This document shows positions 29,030-40,947 of a stretch of 64,000 nt of DNA, one piece after another. Below the pieces are notes generated by a model that had not been told where the DNA came from, did not search any database, and saw only the letters and a program-made list of their open reading frames with translations. This stretch comes from Ficedula albicollis (Eukaryota; Chordata; Aves; Passeriformes; Muscicapidae): assembly GCF_000247815.1 (NCBI RefSeq), contig NC_021677.1:8284560-8348559 (forward strand). Reading direction: 5' to 3'. A program made the position numbers and the translations under genes. The stretch's first letter is position 1, and the number at the start of each line of letters is the position of its first letter.

Positions 29030-29492
29030 TAATTTAAGACAGCATGGAGAGGCAGGCAAAGTCGAAATTCTTTCCTTTCCTGTGCAGCAATTTAGATTGG
29101 ATATTAGGAAAAATTCCTTCATGGAGAGGGTTTTCCAGCCCTGGAACAGGCTGCCCAGGGAAGTAGTAGAGTCACTAACCGTGGGGGGATTTACAATCTG
29201 TGTGGATGTGCCACCTGGGGTGGGAACATGGATTAGTGGTGGCCTTGCCAGCCCTGGGGAATAGTTTATTTAGATTGGATATTAGGAAAAATTCCTTCAT
29301 GGAGAGGGTTTTCCAGCCCTGGAACAGGCTGCCCAGGGAAGTAGTAGAGTCACTAACCCTGGGGGGATTTACAAGCTGTGTGGATGTGCCACCTGGGAAC
29401 ATGGATTAGTGGTGGCCTTGCCAGCCCTGGGGAATAGTTTGACTTGATGATCTTAGAGGGCTTTTCCAACCTCAGTGATTCCATGATTTTAT
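29030..29492 (+). repeat. CR1-like LINE tail with internal 178-bp tandem duplication
   Basis: The unit from 'tttagattggatattagg' to 'gccctggggaatagttt' occurs twice, at 29091-29268 and 29269-29440. It is nearly identical apart from a 6-base difference near 29218 and single substitutions. The tail ends 'cttgatgatcttagagggct'. It is a CR1 variant different from most others in the window. Confidence 0.8.
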
Positions 29493-29611
29493 TTAGGTGG
29501 AATGAATCCAATCCTAGATCATTCTAGCACAAAGAAACTGATGGTGTTCCCCTCATGGCAACCACTGAATTTCTATCCCTGATGGATTTGGTGATGTAAC
29601 TGCTGCCCCCA

Positions 29612-29890
29612 TAGAGGCAGTTTGGGTTGGAAGGGACCTTATAGACAACCCCATTCCATCCCTCCTGCATGGGGCAGGGACACCTTCCACTATCCTTGAT
29701 ATCCCACAGTGCTCCAAGGCCTATCCAAGCTGGCCTGGAACACTTCCATGGCTTCTCTGGGAAACCCATGCCAGACCACCACAGGGAAGAATTTCTTCCC
29801 AATATCCCATTTAAACCCATCCTGTGTCCGGGTGAAGCCATTCCCTCTTGTCCTGCCTCCATGCCCTTTTCTGGAGTCTGTCTCCACTCT
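29612..29890 (-). repeat. CR1 LINE fragment, antisense
   Basis: 'gtttgggttggaagggacct' to 'tggagtctgtctcca', with the usual blocks in between. Confidence 0.88.
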
Positions 29891-30353
29891 CCTTCCTCTA
29901 TATATTGTGCCTTGTATGATTTTAAAAATTCACTTCTGTGAGAGAATTATGACTAAAAATATATGTCTATAGAAAACCCTACAAGCAGCATCTGTGCCAT
30001 CTCTATCTTCCAGTGTCAGTAGGTGAATTTGGGGATGCTTAGTGCACGTGCCTCTGCTATCTGCTGTCATAGCACAGGAAAAGCATGTTAAAGAGGGAGA
30101 CTAGCCTCATCCTGCATTCATTTATTTATTTGAAAATTATGATCCCATACGAGTGAAAGTGTTTAGGAAGTTTGGGGTTTTAAGCATGGATTTTTAAATA
30201 TTTACAGTCATATGTGTATATAAATGTATTTGTACATAATTTGAAGTCTGTAGGCTTTAGCCACTAAGTCATTTTTGTGTAGGAGTATAGTAGGAACGTG
30301 ACTCCACGTGTAACTCTGGGTGTAACTCCAGGGTTCTGCCAACCCAGCTTGTC

Positions 30354-31286
30354 TCAGAAGGCTCTGCAGCGCTTCCAGAGTCTCCACATGGATTCCTTCA
30401 CCTCGCTGCTCCTCAGAGTGTAGATGAGGGGGTTCATCATGGGGGAGAAGATTGTGTAGATGATACAGACGTACTTGTCTTGTCTTGTGGGCAAGGCCCC
30501 AGCAGGCCGCAGGTAGGTGAAGATGCAGGGCACGAAGAGCAGGGTGACGACCATCACATGTGAGGCGCAGGTGGACAGCGCCTTCCAGTGCCCCTGGGAC
30601 AGGCGGGCCCGCACCTTGGCCAGGATGAGCGCGTAGGAGGCCACCAGCACCAGGAAGCAGCCCAGGGATATGAGGCCACTGTTGGAGGCCATGAGCCACT
30701 CGGTGAGGGCGGTGTCGGCACAGGCCAGGGGGATGACGGGCGGCACGTCACAGAAGTAGCTGTGGATCACGTTGGGGCCGCAGAAGGGCAGCTGGAGCAT
30801 GAGCACAGTCTGGACAATGGAGTGGATAAAGCCCCCGACCCAGCAGGCAGCGACCAGGGCCCAGCAGGCCCCGCGAGCCATGATGGCCGTGTAGTGCAGG
30901 GGCCTGCAGATGGCTGTGTAGCGGTCGAACGCCATCACCGTCAGGAGGAACATCTCCGAGGAACCCACAAAATGCAGGAAAAACAGCTGGGCCATGCAGG
31001 CCTCAAAGGCAATGGCCTTGTGCCCTGAGAGCAGGGCCACCAGCACCCTGGGGATGGTGACAGAGGTGTAACAGATGTCGATGAAGGACAGATTGCAGAG
31101 GAGGAAGTACATGGGCGAGGAGAGCTTGGGGTCAGTCCTGACTGTCACGATGATGAGGAGGTTGCCCAGCAGAACCATGGTGTAGGCCAGGAGGAAGAGG
31201 GTGAAGAAGAGGAGTTGCAGCTCCCGGGTGTCGGAGAGCCCCAGGAGGATGAATTCAGTCACCCGGGAGAAGTTGTCCTGTGCCAT
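30354..31286 (-). CDS. Olfactory receptor, class II, OR4-like, intact, 310 aa
   Basis: A single-exon odorant receptor GPCR. ATG at 31284-31286; Asn5 is in an N-glycosylation site (NFS), directly before the VTEFILLGLSD start typical of the family. TM2 start is PMYFLLCNLSFIDICY. The TM3 border MAFDRYTAICRPLHY has Phe in place of the usual Tyr before DRY. TM6 is KALSTCASHV and TM7 PMMNPLIYTLRS. The FFLHFVG stretch in TM3 and the AICRPL motif resemble mammalian family 4 receptors, an inference from pattern only. The coding region is markedly GC-rich compared with its AT-rich flanks. Confidence 0.92.
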   Translation of the reverse strand: MAQDNFSRVTEFILLGLSDTRELQLLFFTLFLLAYTMVLLGNLLIIVTVRTDPKLSSPMYFLLCNLSFIDICYTSVTIPRVLVALLSGHKAIAFEACMAQLFFLHFVGSSEMFLLTVMAFDRYTAICRPLHYTAIMARGACWALVAACWVGGFIHSIVQTVLMLQLPFCGPNVIHSYFCDVPPVIPLACADTALTEWLMASNSGLISLGCFLVLVASYALILAKVRARLSQGHWKALSTCASHVMVVTLLFVPCIFTYLRPAGALPTRQDKYVCIIYTIFSPMMNPLIYTLRSSEVKESMWRLWKRCRAF

Positions 31287-31567
31287 CCCTGCGGCTCAGG
31301 CTCCCATGGCACAGGTTGGGGAGCGGCCAGGAAGGGAAGGGAATGTGCTGCAGCTCCAAGGCTCATGGATGGTGTGAGCAGGATGCATTTGCTGCTGCAC
31401 AAAGCACAGTGTCATGTTATAAATGACAGAAAGCAGAGTTTGCACTCACCCCCTCTTCTGTCCCTATTCAGGTCTCTAGCCCCTCCACACTGACCTTCTC
31501 CCCTGAACTCACTCTGACCACTGATTTTCTGCATTGTAGTTGGTGTGCTGCCATTCTGTCAGGGAGA

Positions 31568-31725
31568 AGTCACAGAATCATGAAATTGTTAAAGTTGGAA
31601 AAGTCCTGTGAAGCCATTGATTCCAATCTTCCCCCCTGGCACTGCCAAAGCCTCCACTAAACCATGTTCCAAAGTGTTACATCCATACAGCTTTTAAATC
31701 CCTTCAGGAGTGGTGATTCCAGCAC
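31568..31725 (-). repeat. CR1 variant fragment, antisense
   Basis: 'cacagaatcatgaaattgtt', 'ggcactgccaaagcctccac' and 'taaaccatgttccaaagtg' are diagnostic of a second CR1 subfamily. Confidence 0.75.
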
Positions 31726-32621
31726 ATCCTGCTCTCAGATAACAAGAGCCATGAATGCTGGAGAAATGCTGTGCTGTCCTTTTACTTGCTGGAAATTTGA
31801 AGTACTGTGACTGAAGCAAATGCTGCCATTATCAAGCATGAGCTGTTCCATGTTCTGATCATAGTAACACTCCTTTAAACTGAGGAAAGGGCTCTCCAGT
31901 TAGCTTATCCACTCTGAAACTGGGAATACATGCACAGAAACCAGGTCTGGGAGGTTCCTCACTGGAGAAATTGGGGTTTCTAACACAACAGAAGCTGCAA
32001 AACCCTGCACAGTTTCTCCACCTCTCTATTTTTAAAGGAATTTTTAACATTCTTCAGTAGACAAATACACTTACTGTCCTGTGGAAGTTAAAGTGGAACC
32101 AGCCAAGGAATGCACGTGTCCATTTAAAATCCCTCCCAGAAATTTCTTCATTGCTCATTTCTGCCAAGGATTTTATGACTCAGCAAGCAAGTAAGAAACC
32201 AGATGTCTATGATGTTAACAGCATGAAATAGAGTTGCCTTAAAAGATCTAAAAGGCCAAATCGTTAGACAGGGGACATTAACAGGCACACACATTGTCCT
32301 CCGGTATGCTGAATATCCACTGTATTTCTTCTGTTGTCTTTTTGGGACAATTTCAGTTTAAAGCCAATGCTTCCCTGAAGGAGTAACAGTGAAATCCGAG
32401 CCAGAGTGTCGCTGACATGTAATAACCAGCTCTGATTATTTAGCTGAGGAGGGTGGTAGAAATAATACTCAGGTCCTGGTTGTGGTGTGGAACACCCCAT
32501 AAATACACCTGTAGCGACACTGGCATAGTGAATGAGATGTTGGTGACCCTCCTTTACTGACAAACACCCACAAATCCACCCTTACAGCATTCCCATGCAG
32601 AACACAAGAATCACTAGTGTG

Positions 32622-32757
32622 TGATATTCCTGAAAGTTCTCAAGACCAAGCTGGACAGGGCTTGGAGCAGCCTGGTCAATGGATCTGCCCGTGGCAGGGG
32701 GTCAGAACAAGATGAGCTTGAACATGCCTTCCAACCCAAACTATTCTGGGATTCTAA
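32622..32757 (+). repeat. CR1 LINE 3' end
   Basis: 'agctggacagggcttggagc' to 'ctattctgggattctaa'. Confidence 0.85.
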
Positions 32758-33821
32758 ATCTGTAACTGATTTTTAATTTTTTTTCCTAAGTCATAAGCTA
32801 CACCTCACAAAAGTCACTCACCAGCAGTGCTGCTTTTCAAAGGTGAGATTTCAGTGGCACCTGAGCAAAACAAAGGAACAATCCCAGAACACTTCCACAG
32901 AGTTCACTTGCTGTTGCTCCTCTGATGACCTCCCCAAACCACTTCTGGGGGTTCCATCAGAACCTCTCAGTTCCATCAGAAACTCTCTGTAAGGTGCTGC
33001 TCAGAAGTTATGAAAGCTCTGTATCTCTGCCAACTCTGAGCCCTGAAAAGAACAGCCCAACCTCCTGTATTTCCCATTCTGCAAATAAACCCAACCTCCA
33101 GGAGCATCTTCAAGTACAATTATTTCTATAGCAGAAATAGTTCAAGTAAATCACACAACAGAAGCACAAGACTATCAGGAGTAATGAGATCCCAGAGGCA
33201 AAGGGACTTTTGTCAGAAATCATCAGTGGGGAAGGAGCTAAAATTGTTCTTTGGGTAGTTGTTAGTGTGGTCCCTGGAGAGAGATGTCAGAGTAGAGATG
33301 TCTCTTACGTAGAATATCTATATAAATTCATATAAATGGATACAAATTTTGCTTTCTGTCCTATGCCAGTATTTCTCATTTACAATCTTATTCCTTACTA
33401 ACTTATATGTTGACAGCAGAAAGCAAAAATATCACTGATGTTATCCCTTAGACACCTGACTTACAACTTTGAAACAAGAAGTAACTCAGGTAATCACTTT
33501 GAAAAATACACGAAGGTTTGTGGTGAGCTTTCCTTGCTCACAGGACACAGGAAAGCACAGAAAGGACTTTTGAGTTCAAGTATGAAATTCTTCTAAGATT
33601 TCTTGGTGAAGTGTAGAGGAGCCTGACACTGTTTCCAGTGACACCTTCCATAAGCTATGGGTGAATATTTGCTCAGCAGCAGTGAGACCTCTAAAAAAAA
33701 CCCATTGGTGTTCACCTCCAAAGCATTTAAAAATACATTTATTTCATTTAGTGATGTCTTGGGCAGAGATAGGTGAAGTAGATAGAATTATAGGCTAATT
33801 ACGGAATTGAGAAATAGCTGT

Positions 33822-33945
33822 TCAGGTTTGAAGGTACCTTAAAGACCATCTCATTCCAGCCCCCTGTCATGGGCAGGGGCACTTTTCACTGGAGCAGGTT
33901 GCTCCAGCCCCATCCACCCTGGCCTGGAATAGGGCAGAAAGGATT
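33822..33945 (-). repeat. CR1 LINE fragment, antisense
   Basis: 'ttcaggtttgaaggtacctt', 'tcatgggcaggggcactttt', then 'gcaggttgctccagcccc'. Confidence 0.8.
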
Positions 33946-34358
33946 TGTTGAAGTGGGAGAGGAAGGGGAGAAGTTTCCCCTCCTGTTTCTTCATCAGCAA
34001 ACCACCCAACTAGCTCTTAATATCAGGCTTTTTTTCTTTTTTTTTTTCTTCTTTTTTTTTTCTTATGGGATGTTCTACCTGGACATTTTCAGTATTTTTA
34101 ACAGTATTTAAGCACTGGTGTTGCAGTTGCCCAGGATGCCATGGTCTGGGCCTGTGCTTATTTACAGGAATAGGAAGGGAATGCCAGAGTTTCCAATGTG
34201 TTTCCCATCATAAAAATAACTCTTAGTGTCTTCCTAATTACAGTAGGAGCCAACAGCCAGCTGTTCATTAAAAGGTATATTTTGGGGCATTGTCACAGAA
34301 GAAATTACAGCAAAACATGCTTGATTTTCTCTGATCCTTTGGGAACATGACCACAGCC

Positions 34359-35273
34359 CTACCCCTTCCCATTTCTGCTTCCCACTTTCCTCCTGCACAG
34401 TTTCCTCACGGCTCCCTTCACCTCCCCATTCCGCAGGGTGTAGATGAGGGGGTTGAGCATGGGTGTGATGAGCGTGTAGAACACGGCCACGGTCCTGTCC
34501 TCGGACAGGTCACTGGACGGGCGTATGTAAACAAACGTGGTGGGCCCAAAGAACAGGAACACCACAGTGATGTGGGACCCGCACGTGGACAGGGCCTTGT
34601 GCCACCCCGCCAGCGTTTGGCCCTTCAGGGAAACCAGGATGACCACGTAGGACGTGACCAGGATGAGGAAGCAGCTCAGGGATATGAGTCCACTGTTGGC
34701 CACCGCGGCCAGGCCCTCGGCGCGCGTGTCGGCGCAGGCCAGGTGGAGCAGGGGGTGGACATCACAGAAATAGTGGGCAACTTTGTTGGGGCCACAGAAA
34801 GGGAGCAGGGCGACGGGAAGGGTCTGCAGGGTGGAATGCAGGAAGCCCCCTGCCCAGGAGACCCCCACCATGCGGCCGCACAGGCGGCGGGACATGAGCG
34901 CGGGGTAGTGCAGGGGCCGGCAGATGGCCACGTAGCGGTCGTAGGCCATGGCTGTCAGGATGAAAATCTCTGTGCAGCCAAAAAAATGAACCCCAAAGAG
35001 CTGCCCTATGCAACCTGCAAAGGAGATGGTGTTATTGTCCACCAGGAAGCCAGAAATCATCTGAGGAGCTGTGACGGAGGAGTAACAAATATCTATAAAG
35101 GACAGGTGGCAGAGGAAGAAGTACATGGGGGAGTTCAGGTGCCGGCTGCTCGTCACAGTGAGAACTATGAGATTTCCTGCCACTGTGAGCATGTAGAAAA
35201 GCAGGAACACCACAAAACATATCTTCTGCACCCCTTGGTTGTCTGAGAGGCTCAGGAGGATGAATTCCTTCAT
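34359..35273 (-). CDS. Olfactory receptor, class II, OR4-like, start shifted, 304 aa
   Basis: A single-exon odorant receptor. The first in-frame ATG is at 35271-35273 and gives MKEFILLSLSD. In-frame upstream codons read att gcc aag gaa aat tcc agc agc, i.e. the usual N-terminal sequence with a glycosylation site (NSS). The codon where ATG would be expected (35295-35297) is ATT, and a TAG precedes it. So the receptor probably lost its ancestral start and now begins eight codons later, without the N-glycan. The rest is intact: PMYFFLCHLSFIDICY, MAYDRYVAICRPLHY, KALSTCGSHI and PMLNPLIYTLRN. The HFFGCTEIF stretch in TM3 resembles family 4. It may be functional or at an early stage of decay. Confidence 0.88.
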   Translation of the reverse strand: MKEFILLSLSDNQGVQKICFVVFLLFYMLTVAGNLIVLTVTSSRHLNSPMYFFLCHLSFIDICYSSVTAPQMISGFLVDNNTISFAGCIGQLFGVHFFGCTEIFILTAMAYDRYVAICRPLHYPALMSRRLCGRMVGVSWAGGFLHSTLQTLPVALLPFCGPNKVAHYFCDVHPLLHLACADTRAEGLAAVANSGLISLSCFLILVTSYVVILVSLKGQTLAGWHKALSTCGSHITVVFLFFGPTTFVYIRPSSDLSEDRTVAVFYTLITPMLNPLIYTLRNGEVKGAVRKLCRRKVGSRNGKG

Positions 35274-35523
35274 GCTGCTGGAATTTTCCTTGGCAATCTA
35301 CTGGGCAATGTGTAGTGCAGGCCCTGTGGAAAGATAAAGGCAAAATGATTAATCAATTTTTTCATTCTTAAAAATTAATTCTTTATCAGAAGAGCATTGT
35401 CTCTAATAAACACATAGGATTAGAATTAAGTTTATCAAGTGCTTTTAAAATTTGTTTTGGTTTTTGTTTGTTTTTTTGTTGTTCTTCCCTTCTCCATATT
35501 TAATTTGCCGTGTATGAGACACA

Positions 35524-35605
35524 GCCATAGAATCATAGACTGCTGGAATGGTTTGGGTTGGAAGGGAGCTTACAGATCATCTACTTCCAACCTCACTGGA
35601 TCCCT
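35524..35605 (-). repeat. CR1 LINE fragment, antisense
   Basis: 'agccatagaatcatagactg' then 'tggtttgggttggaaggg'. Confidence 0.75.
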
Positions 35606-35770
35606 TTGGGACTGGATCCATCTGATCCAGGCTCCTATTTTAGGATTTTAAAATAGAGCAAAATCAGAAACTCCTGTAGAGGCAAAAAGCTGATCAAGCA
35701 CCCACAGGAAATGCTGAAATGTAGAAAAACCAAAATTGCTCTCAAACTCAAAAAAAGTGAAGACTAAAAA

Positions 35771-35918
35771 GGAAGTTGAGAAAGTTTGGGGCTTTTCTTG
35801 TGCTTGCAGTTTTACTGGCAAAAGGTAAAACATACTCAAGAGAGGGAAGTTGAGAAAGTTTGGGGCTTTTCTTGTGTTTGCAGTTTTACTGTCAAAAGGT
35901 AAAACATACTCAAGAGAT
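35771..35918. repeat. 74-bp tandem duplication
   Basis: 'ggaagttgagaaagtttggg' to 'ggtaaaacatactcaagaga' occurs twice, with two or three substitutions between copies. No function apparent. Confidence 0.92.
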
Positions 35919-36814
35919 GGGATAAAAGAGAGGTCTTGCCTCTAAAATAATTTTTTCAGTCACTGACTAGAGGTACATGATACAGTACAGTCAATTGTAA
36001 TATGAAATAAGTACAATGTGGACTGTTATAATTAAAAAAAACCAAAACAACAGATAAGGAATTGCACCATCCCCTTATTGCAAGGGTTTTCCCCTAAAAT
36101 CTCAGGTGGTTAATTGAAAAAGAACTCAGTAACCTGATTTGGGACTGCAAAGCCAGTTCTGCACATGGTTACCTCCAAAGAGAGCCAGAGATGGTTGACA
36201 AGTTCAGGGGAAATTTCTTTTTGTATTTTCACATTTGTCAAGAAGGGCAGGGGGGAAAAAAAAAGAAAAGAACACGAGGAAAAGGAAAGAAAAGAGGAAA
36301 GAGAAAAGATCCCGGAAAACTTACCTCCTCTGTGTTTGGAGATAGAATTTTTGTGTAAGAGCTGTGATTTTATGAGAGATTTTATGTCCCCAACATCTCC
36401 CTTTCCTGGTAGAGGCTTTAAAGAACATAGAACAGCTTCCAAAAAGCTTCCAACACTTGCTTAGGAGGTGCCTTTTTTAATCCCACATCATTTAAATCCT
36501 TGCTTTCCTGCATCACCAAGTGTATCCTGGCTTTTCCTTCCCATGTTAGAGCTGCTTGGAGGGACTGTGGGCACTGACAGGGTGCGCACACAGCTCAGCA
36601 AGCAGAGAGGAAAAATAAACCTGTTTAAGTGACTTTCTTCAAACCTCTCCAAGGAAATCTCCCTCCTCCAGGGCTTAATTCCCTGTTTACACAGACCTCC
36701 TCTGCCATCTCCAAGGAAATCTCCCAGCTCAAGGGCTCTTGGGGCTGGAGGAGGGAGGTGGGAATGCTCAGTGGTGGGAGAGAAAAGAAATTAATCCTGT
36801 CCTGCCAGGGGAAG

Positions 36815-37036
36815 TTTAGATTGGAGTTTAGGAAAAATTTCCCCATTTACAGGGTGGTCCAGCCCTGGCACAGTTTACCGAGAGCAGTGGTGGAGTCACC
36901 GTCGGTCTGGAGGGATTTAAAACATGTGGAAATGGCACTTGGGGGACATACATTAGTGGTGGCATTGCTGGGGAATGGTTGGACTTGATGACCTTGAAGG
37001 GCTTCTCCAACCTTAACAATTCCATGATTCTTGGAA
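36815..37036 (+). repeat. CR1-like LINE tail
   Basis: 'gtttagattggagtttagga', 'agtggtggagtcaccgtc', 'ggttggacttgatgacctt', ending 'aacaattccatgattc'. It is the same CR1 variant as at 29030-29492. Confidence 0.8.
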
Positions 37037-37597
37037 ATAACAGTCAATAGATTAGCTAAATATTAAATTGGGCAAGCATGTGATGTGACGTGGTCGAGTT
37101 AACATTCCCAGACTCTGCCATTAATCCATGCTTTGTGCATTTCCCGAGTGTAAAGGCCCCTTAGATCCACAGTTTAAACTTTATAGCACTGTGACTAATA
37201 AACAATACAATTGTGAGAATTTTTAAATCATTGTGTACCCCAAGAAACTCCACAAGCCTTCATGAAAAAAAAAAAATCTAGGTTTCTAGTAGTAAGTAGA
37301 AGAGAGACAGAAGGTGGGTTGGGTCACTTCTTGATGACCCTGTAAGTCCCTATATTCCATGAAATTTCATCGCTGGTAGCCCAGGGAATAAAACCTTTTG
37401 CAAGAACTTGCATGTTTCAGCAAAGGTCAGTGAAGAGTAAGTAAAAAAAAAACCACTTTATTTTACAGATTGGGAAACTGAGGGAGGGGATGAAGTCAGC
37501 TCATGTACGTATGTGGAAGTAGCTGAGTTGAGCCTTTGCCACTCCAGGCTTTCCTCTGGAAAGAAATTGATCTATTCACCTAATCAGTTAGGGGGAA

Positions 37598-37978
37598 TGG
37601 CTGTAGATGACAGAAGGTGGGTTTAGACGGGATGTTGCAAATAAATTCTTCCCTGGGAGGGTGGTGAGGCCCTGGTACAGGTTGCCCAGAGAAGCTGTGG
37701 CTGCCCCATCCCTGGAGGTGTTCCAGGCCAGGTTGGAGCAACCTGGGATAGTGGAAAGTGCCCTTGCCCGTGGCTGGGGGTCGAGCTGGATGAGCTTTAA
37801 AGTCCCTTCCAGCCCAAACGATTCCAGAATTCAATTATTTTGTGTATTACTTCCACTCCAAGGCAACCTGGGATAGTGGAAAGTGCCCTTGCCCGTGGCT
37901 GGGGGTCGAGCTTTAAAGTCCCTTCCAGCCCAAACCATTCCAGAATTCAATTACTTTGTGTATTACTTCCACTCCAAC
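37598..37978 (+). repeat. CR1 LINE 3' end with duplicated terminal part
   Basis: The last about 120 bp (from 'gcaacctgggatagtggaaa' to 'ttacttccactccaa') are present twice, at 37738-37862 and 37863-37978; the second lacks nine bases. The duplication includes non-CR1 flank, so it arose after insertion. Confidence 0.85.
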
Positions 37979-40224
37979 TCATCACTGCTCTGAAGTGTAC
38001 TGTATATTTTCAACTTGTGATTTAGATGCATCAATAGTTGCATCAACTGCCCACCCCTTTGTTTTGCTGGCATTTACTGGAATTCAGAGTGGCCCAATAA
38101 AGGCATTTTTTAATGTCTCCCAACATGGAATGCCAGCAATCTGTGCAGAGAAAATGGGAACCCTCAAATTAGTAAGGAGATTAAATAGTGCTCTGGATAA
38201 AAATAGTATTTTAATTTAAATGTCATTTTACACCGTAGCCTGGAGTCCTGGCCAGGTTAATGAGGGTTGCCAGTAACCACTATAGGAAATAGGATTGGGT
38301 AAGAAAGTAAAAACAATTATACAATCTTTGGGAAAGGAAAAGGAAGAACAGATGACAACAGAAGCTGAATATGTACAAATGTGTTTCTGACGTGCTAAGC
38401 ACATTTGGGCTGGATCTGCCCATTGCTGTGCCCACTGACCCATGGCAGCAATTTGGGTGGCGTCACACTCCTGTCCCTTTACTTCCCTGGCCCAAGGGAC
38501 TAAGAGGGAAGGCTGTCAGCTCCCCAAAATAGTTCCCTGTGAGGATGTCAGGAAAGGAGAAAGGTGTTTTCTCTGTTTCCTTTGGCAGGTGGATCTGGGA
38601 GGCTCATGGACATGGAGTGTGCATGGACAGGAACTGGGGTGTTGTGGGTGGGTGCTGGTGACTTCTATCTGTTTAGGAGACACAAGGTGAGGAAAGTCCT
38701 GCAGCTCTGTTCAGGGGGAAGTTGTGAAACTGGAAGTGAAAGGCATGGGGCTGGAGGGATTTTGTGAAGTTGGAAGTACCGAGATGTTGAAGGACTGTGC
38801 TGAAATCCTGTGGTGTGAAGGTGCACTGAAAGAGCTCCTCACCCCAGAGCTCCATGTTGAGGGCAGCACAAGCAGGGTTTGGGCATCTGGAACTGCTGAG
38901 GTGGGAAGGTTGTATGAAACAGTAGGGACTCCTTAAGGTGCTGAACTGTGCTGGGAGAGGCTGTGAGTCAGAAAAGGACCCACTGTGGTGACGGGTCTGT
39001 GACAGCTGGGCAGGGACAGGAGGGAATGAGAAGTGCTGAGGGAGGTTGTGAAACCTCCAGCAAAAATATTACGGGAGAGGACTTAAAATTTCTGTACCTG
39101 AGCAGCACTAAAACCTCATCTTCAGGGGATGTGAAACCAGAGCATCTCAGGGCCTCGAGCAGGACACAACACCAGTCAAGGTTTGTATGGACAGCTCTTG
39201 CAAGAATGGCTGAGGAAGGGAGAAATAGTAAAAAAAATAGTGTTTCCATGACAGTGCAAAGAGGGGAGGGGGAAGTGGTTCAAATCTGAATGATCATACC
39301 CACACAGAGGAGGTATTTCCCCCATGAGTGATTGGCTGCCCGGAGGGTCACGCTGGAAACACCATGGCTTTTTAAACAGTGGCTGCCCAGCCCAGCGCTG
39401 CAGGATAACACAAGGACTCAAGCTGCACCCTATGTCACACAGTCTAGGGGACAATATTGCTGGGCACAGGCGCTGAAATTTCCAGGAACACAAAAAAGGT
39501 GAGAAATTCTGAGACCGGTCTTTGCATTCTGATGGTTTCTGTCAGGCTTTGGGGAAGGGAGGAGAAACAAAAACAGTGGAGGAAGAAAGATCAAAAATTT
39601 ACTTCCTTTGCTGGACAGAAATTTCTTTAGATCAGGAATTGATAATAATTTTCAATATAAAGAAAGCTTAATTCCAGGGACTCTTCCTTGTACAAGTGCT
39701 CTTGAACTGCTCTAAATGCATCTCTGTAATATAAAAAGTCATTACTCAGAGACCTGGCATTACAACAGCATAACTTTCTGTCCATGTTCTGAGACATCTT
39801 TGTGCGGTCAGGGGTGTTCTGCATCAGGAACTACAGGCAGGGTTTGCAGGCAAAACTACAGGGAGGATGTTTAATCTCAAGGGAGAAAAAGACCACCTGG
39901 ACTCAGGCTGCTGCTGTTTGAGGAGAGCTTTCCCTTATTAGTTACATAAGAAAGTAGAATTACATCTTGAATGTGTCTTGGAGATAGGAATTCAGTCTTT
40001 CCAAGGGAATATGATAGATAAATAAATGAGAACAATGAGTGACTTTTGCAGTGTTCTTCTCCATGGTCTGCAGAAGTAAGAGAGGGATTTTGTCACTTCT
40101 ATTACAGCAGAAGGCAAAACTATTGATGTTTTGTCATTTACCCATTGCAGCCATTTCTGTTCCTAGCAGTCTTTATGCAGAGACAGCACCTTCCAGTGTC
40201 TAAAGGTGCTCCAAGACAGCTGGA

Positions 40225-40508
40225 GAGAGACTTTGGAGAAGGGCCTCGAGTGACAGGGGAATTGTTTTAAACTGGAAGATGGTGGATTTGAATTATATCT
40301 TGGGAGGAAATTCTTCCATGTGAGGGTAGTGAGGCACAGGTTGTCCAGAGGAGATATGGCTGCCGTATCCCTGCCAGTGTCCAAGGCCAGGTTGGCAGAG
40401 ATTTGGAGCAACCAGGTCTATGAAAGTTGTCCCTGGCTGTGGCAGGAGGTTGGAACAAGATGAGGTTTAAGATCCCTCCCAACCCAATCATTCCATGCTT
40501 CTATGACA
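40225..40508 (+). repeat. CR1 LINE 3' end
   Basis: 'gagaagggcctcgagtgaca', 'gaggcacaggttgtccagag' and 'ggcaggaggttggaacaaga', ending 'cattccatgcttctatgac'. Confidence 0.85.
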
Positions 40509-40947
40509 TGATCAATGGCACAAAGCCATCTAACATTAGAAAATAAACACCTGTCATTTCCTGAATCCCCAGTGGAGAGAGATGCATCTGTGGAGGCTGC
40601 AGTGGGCTGAGACAGAGCTTAGGTGACACTCAAATGTTCACACCCTCTTCAGATCCAGTGGAAATTTGGTTGCACAGAAACCAGGAAACCACTTAACCAC
40701 TGGGTCTTCCTGTGTTCTAGCAGCAGAAAAGCAGCGCAGAACTTGAGGCTGTTTCTGCTAGTTTCTGCAAAAATATGATCATTTTTGGCCACCCCTGGAG
40801 CAGCTTGTGAGGGAGGAACAGCCACAGGGTTGCTCTCCAGTCTTTGTGTTAGAAGTGATCAAGGTGCCATAAGAGCTGGGGATGGCATCATTCAGCTCTG
40901 CAGTGTCAGCAGTTCCCTGGTTTCAATCAACCCTAAAAGAAACCATA

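Larger units (their letters stand above)
25222..30353. other. Intergenic DNA between olfactory receptors 1 and 2
   Basis: AT-rich, with several CR1 pieces and one internally duplicated CR1. No other gene recognised; 5' non-coding exons of the receptor genes could be present but cannot be placed. Confidence 0.5.
31287..34358. other. Intergenic DNA between olfactory receptors 2 and 3
   Basis: No gene recognised. It holds three CR1 pieces and a T-rich tract at 34028-34063. Confidence 0.5.

Noticed and set aside
34347..35246. 299-codon plus-strand ORF over olfactory receptor 3
   Set aside because: An antisense shadow of a GC-rich olfactory receptor.
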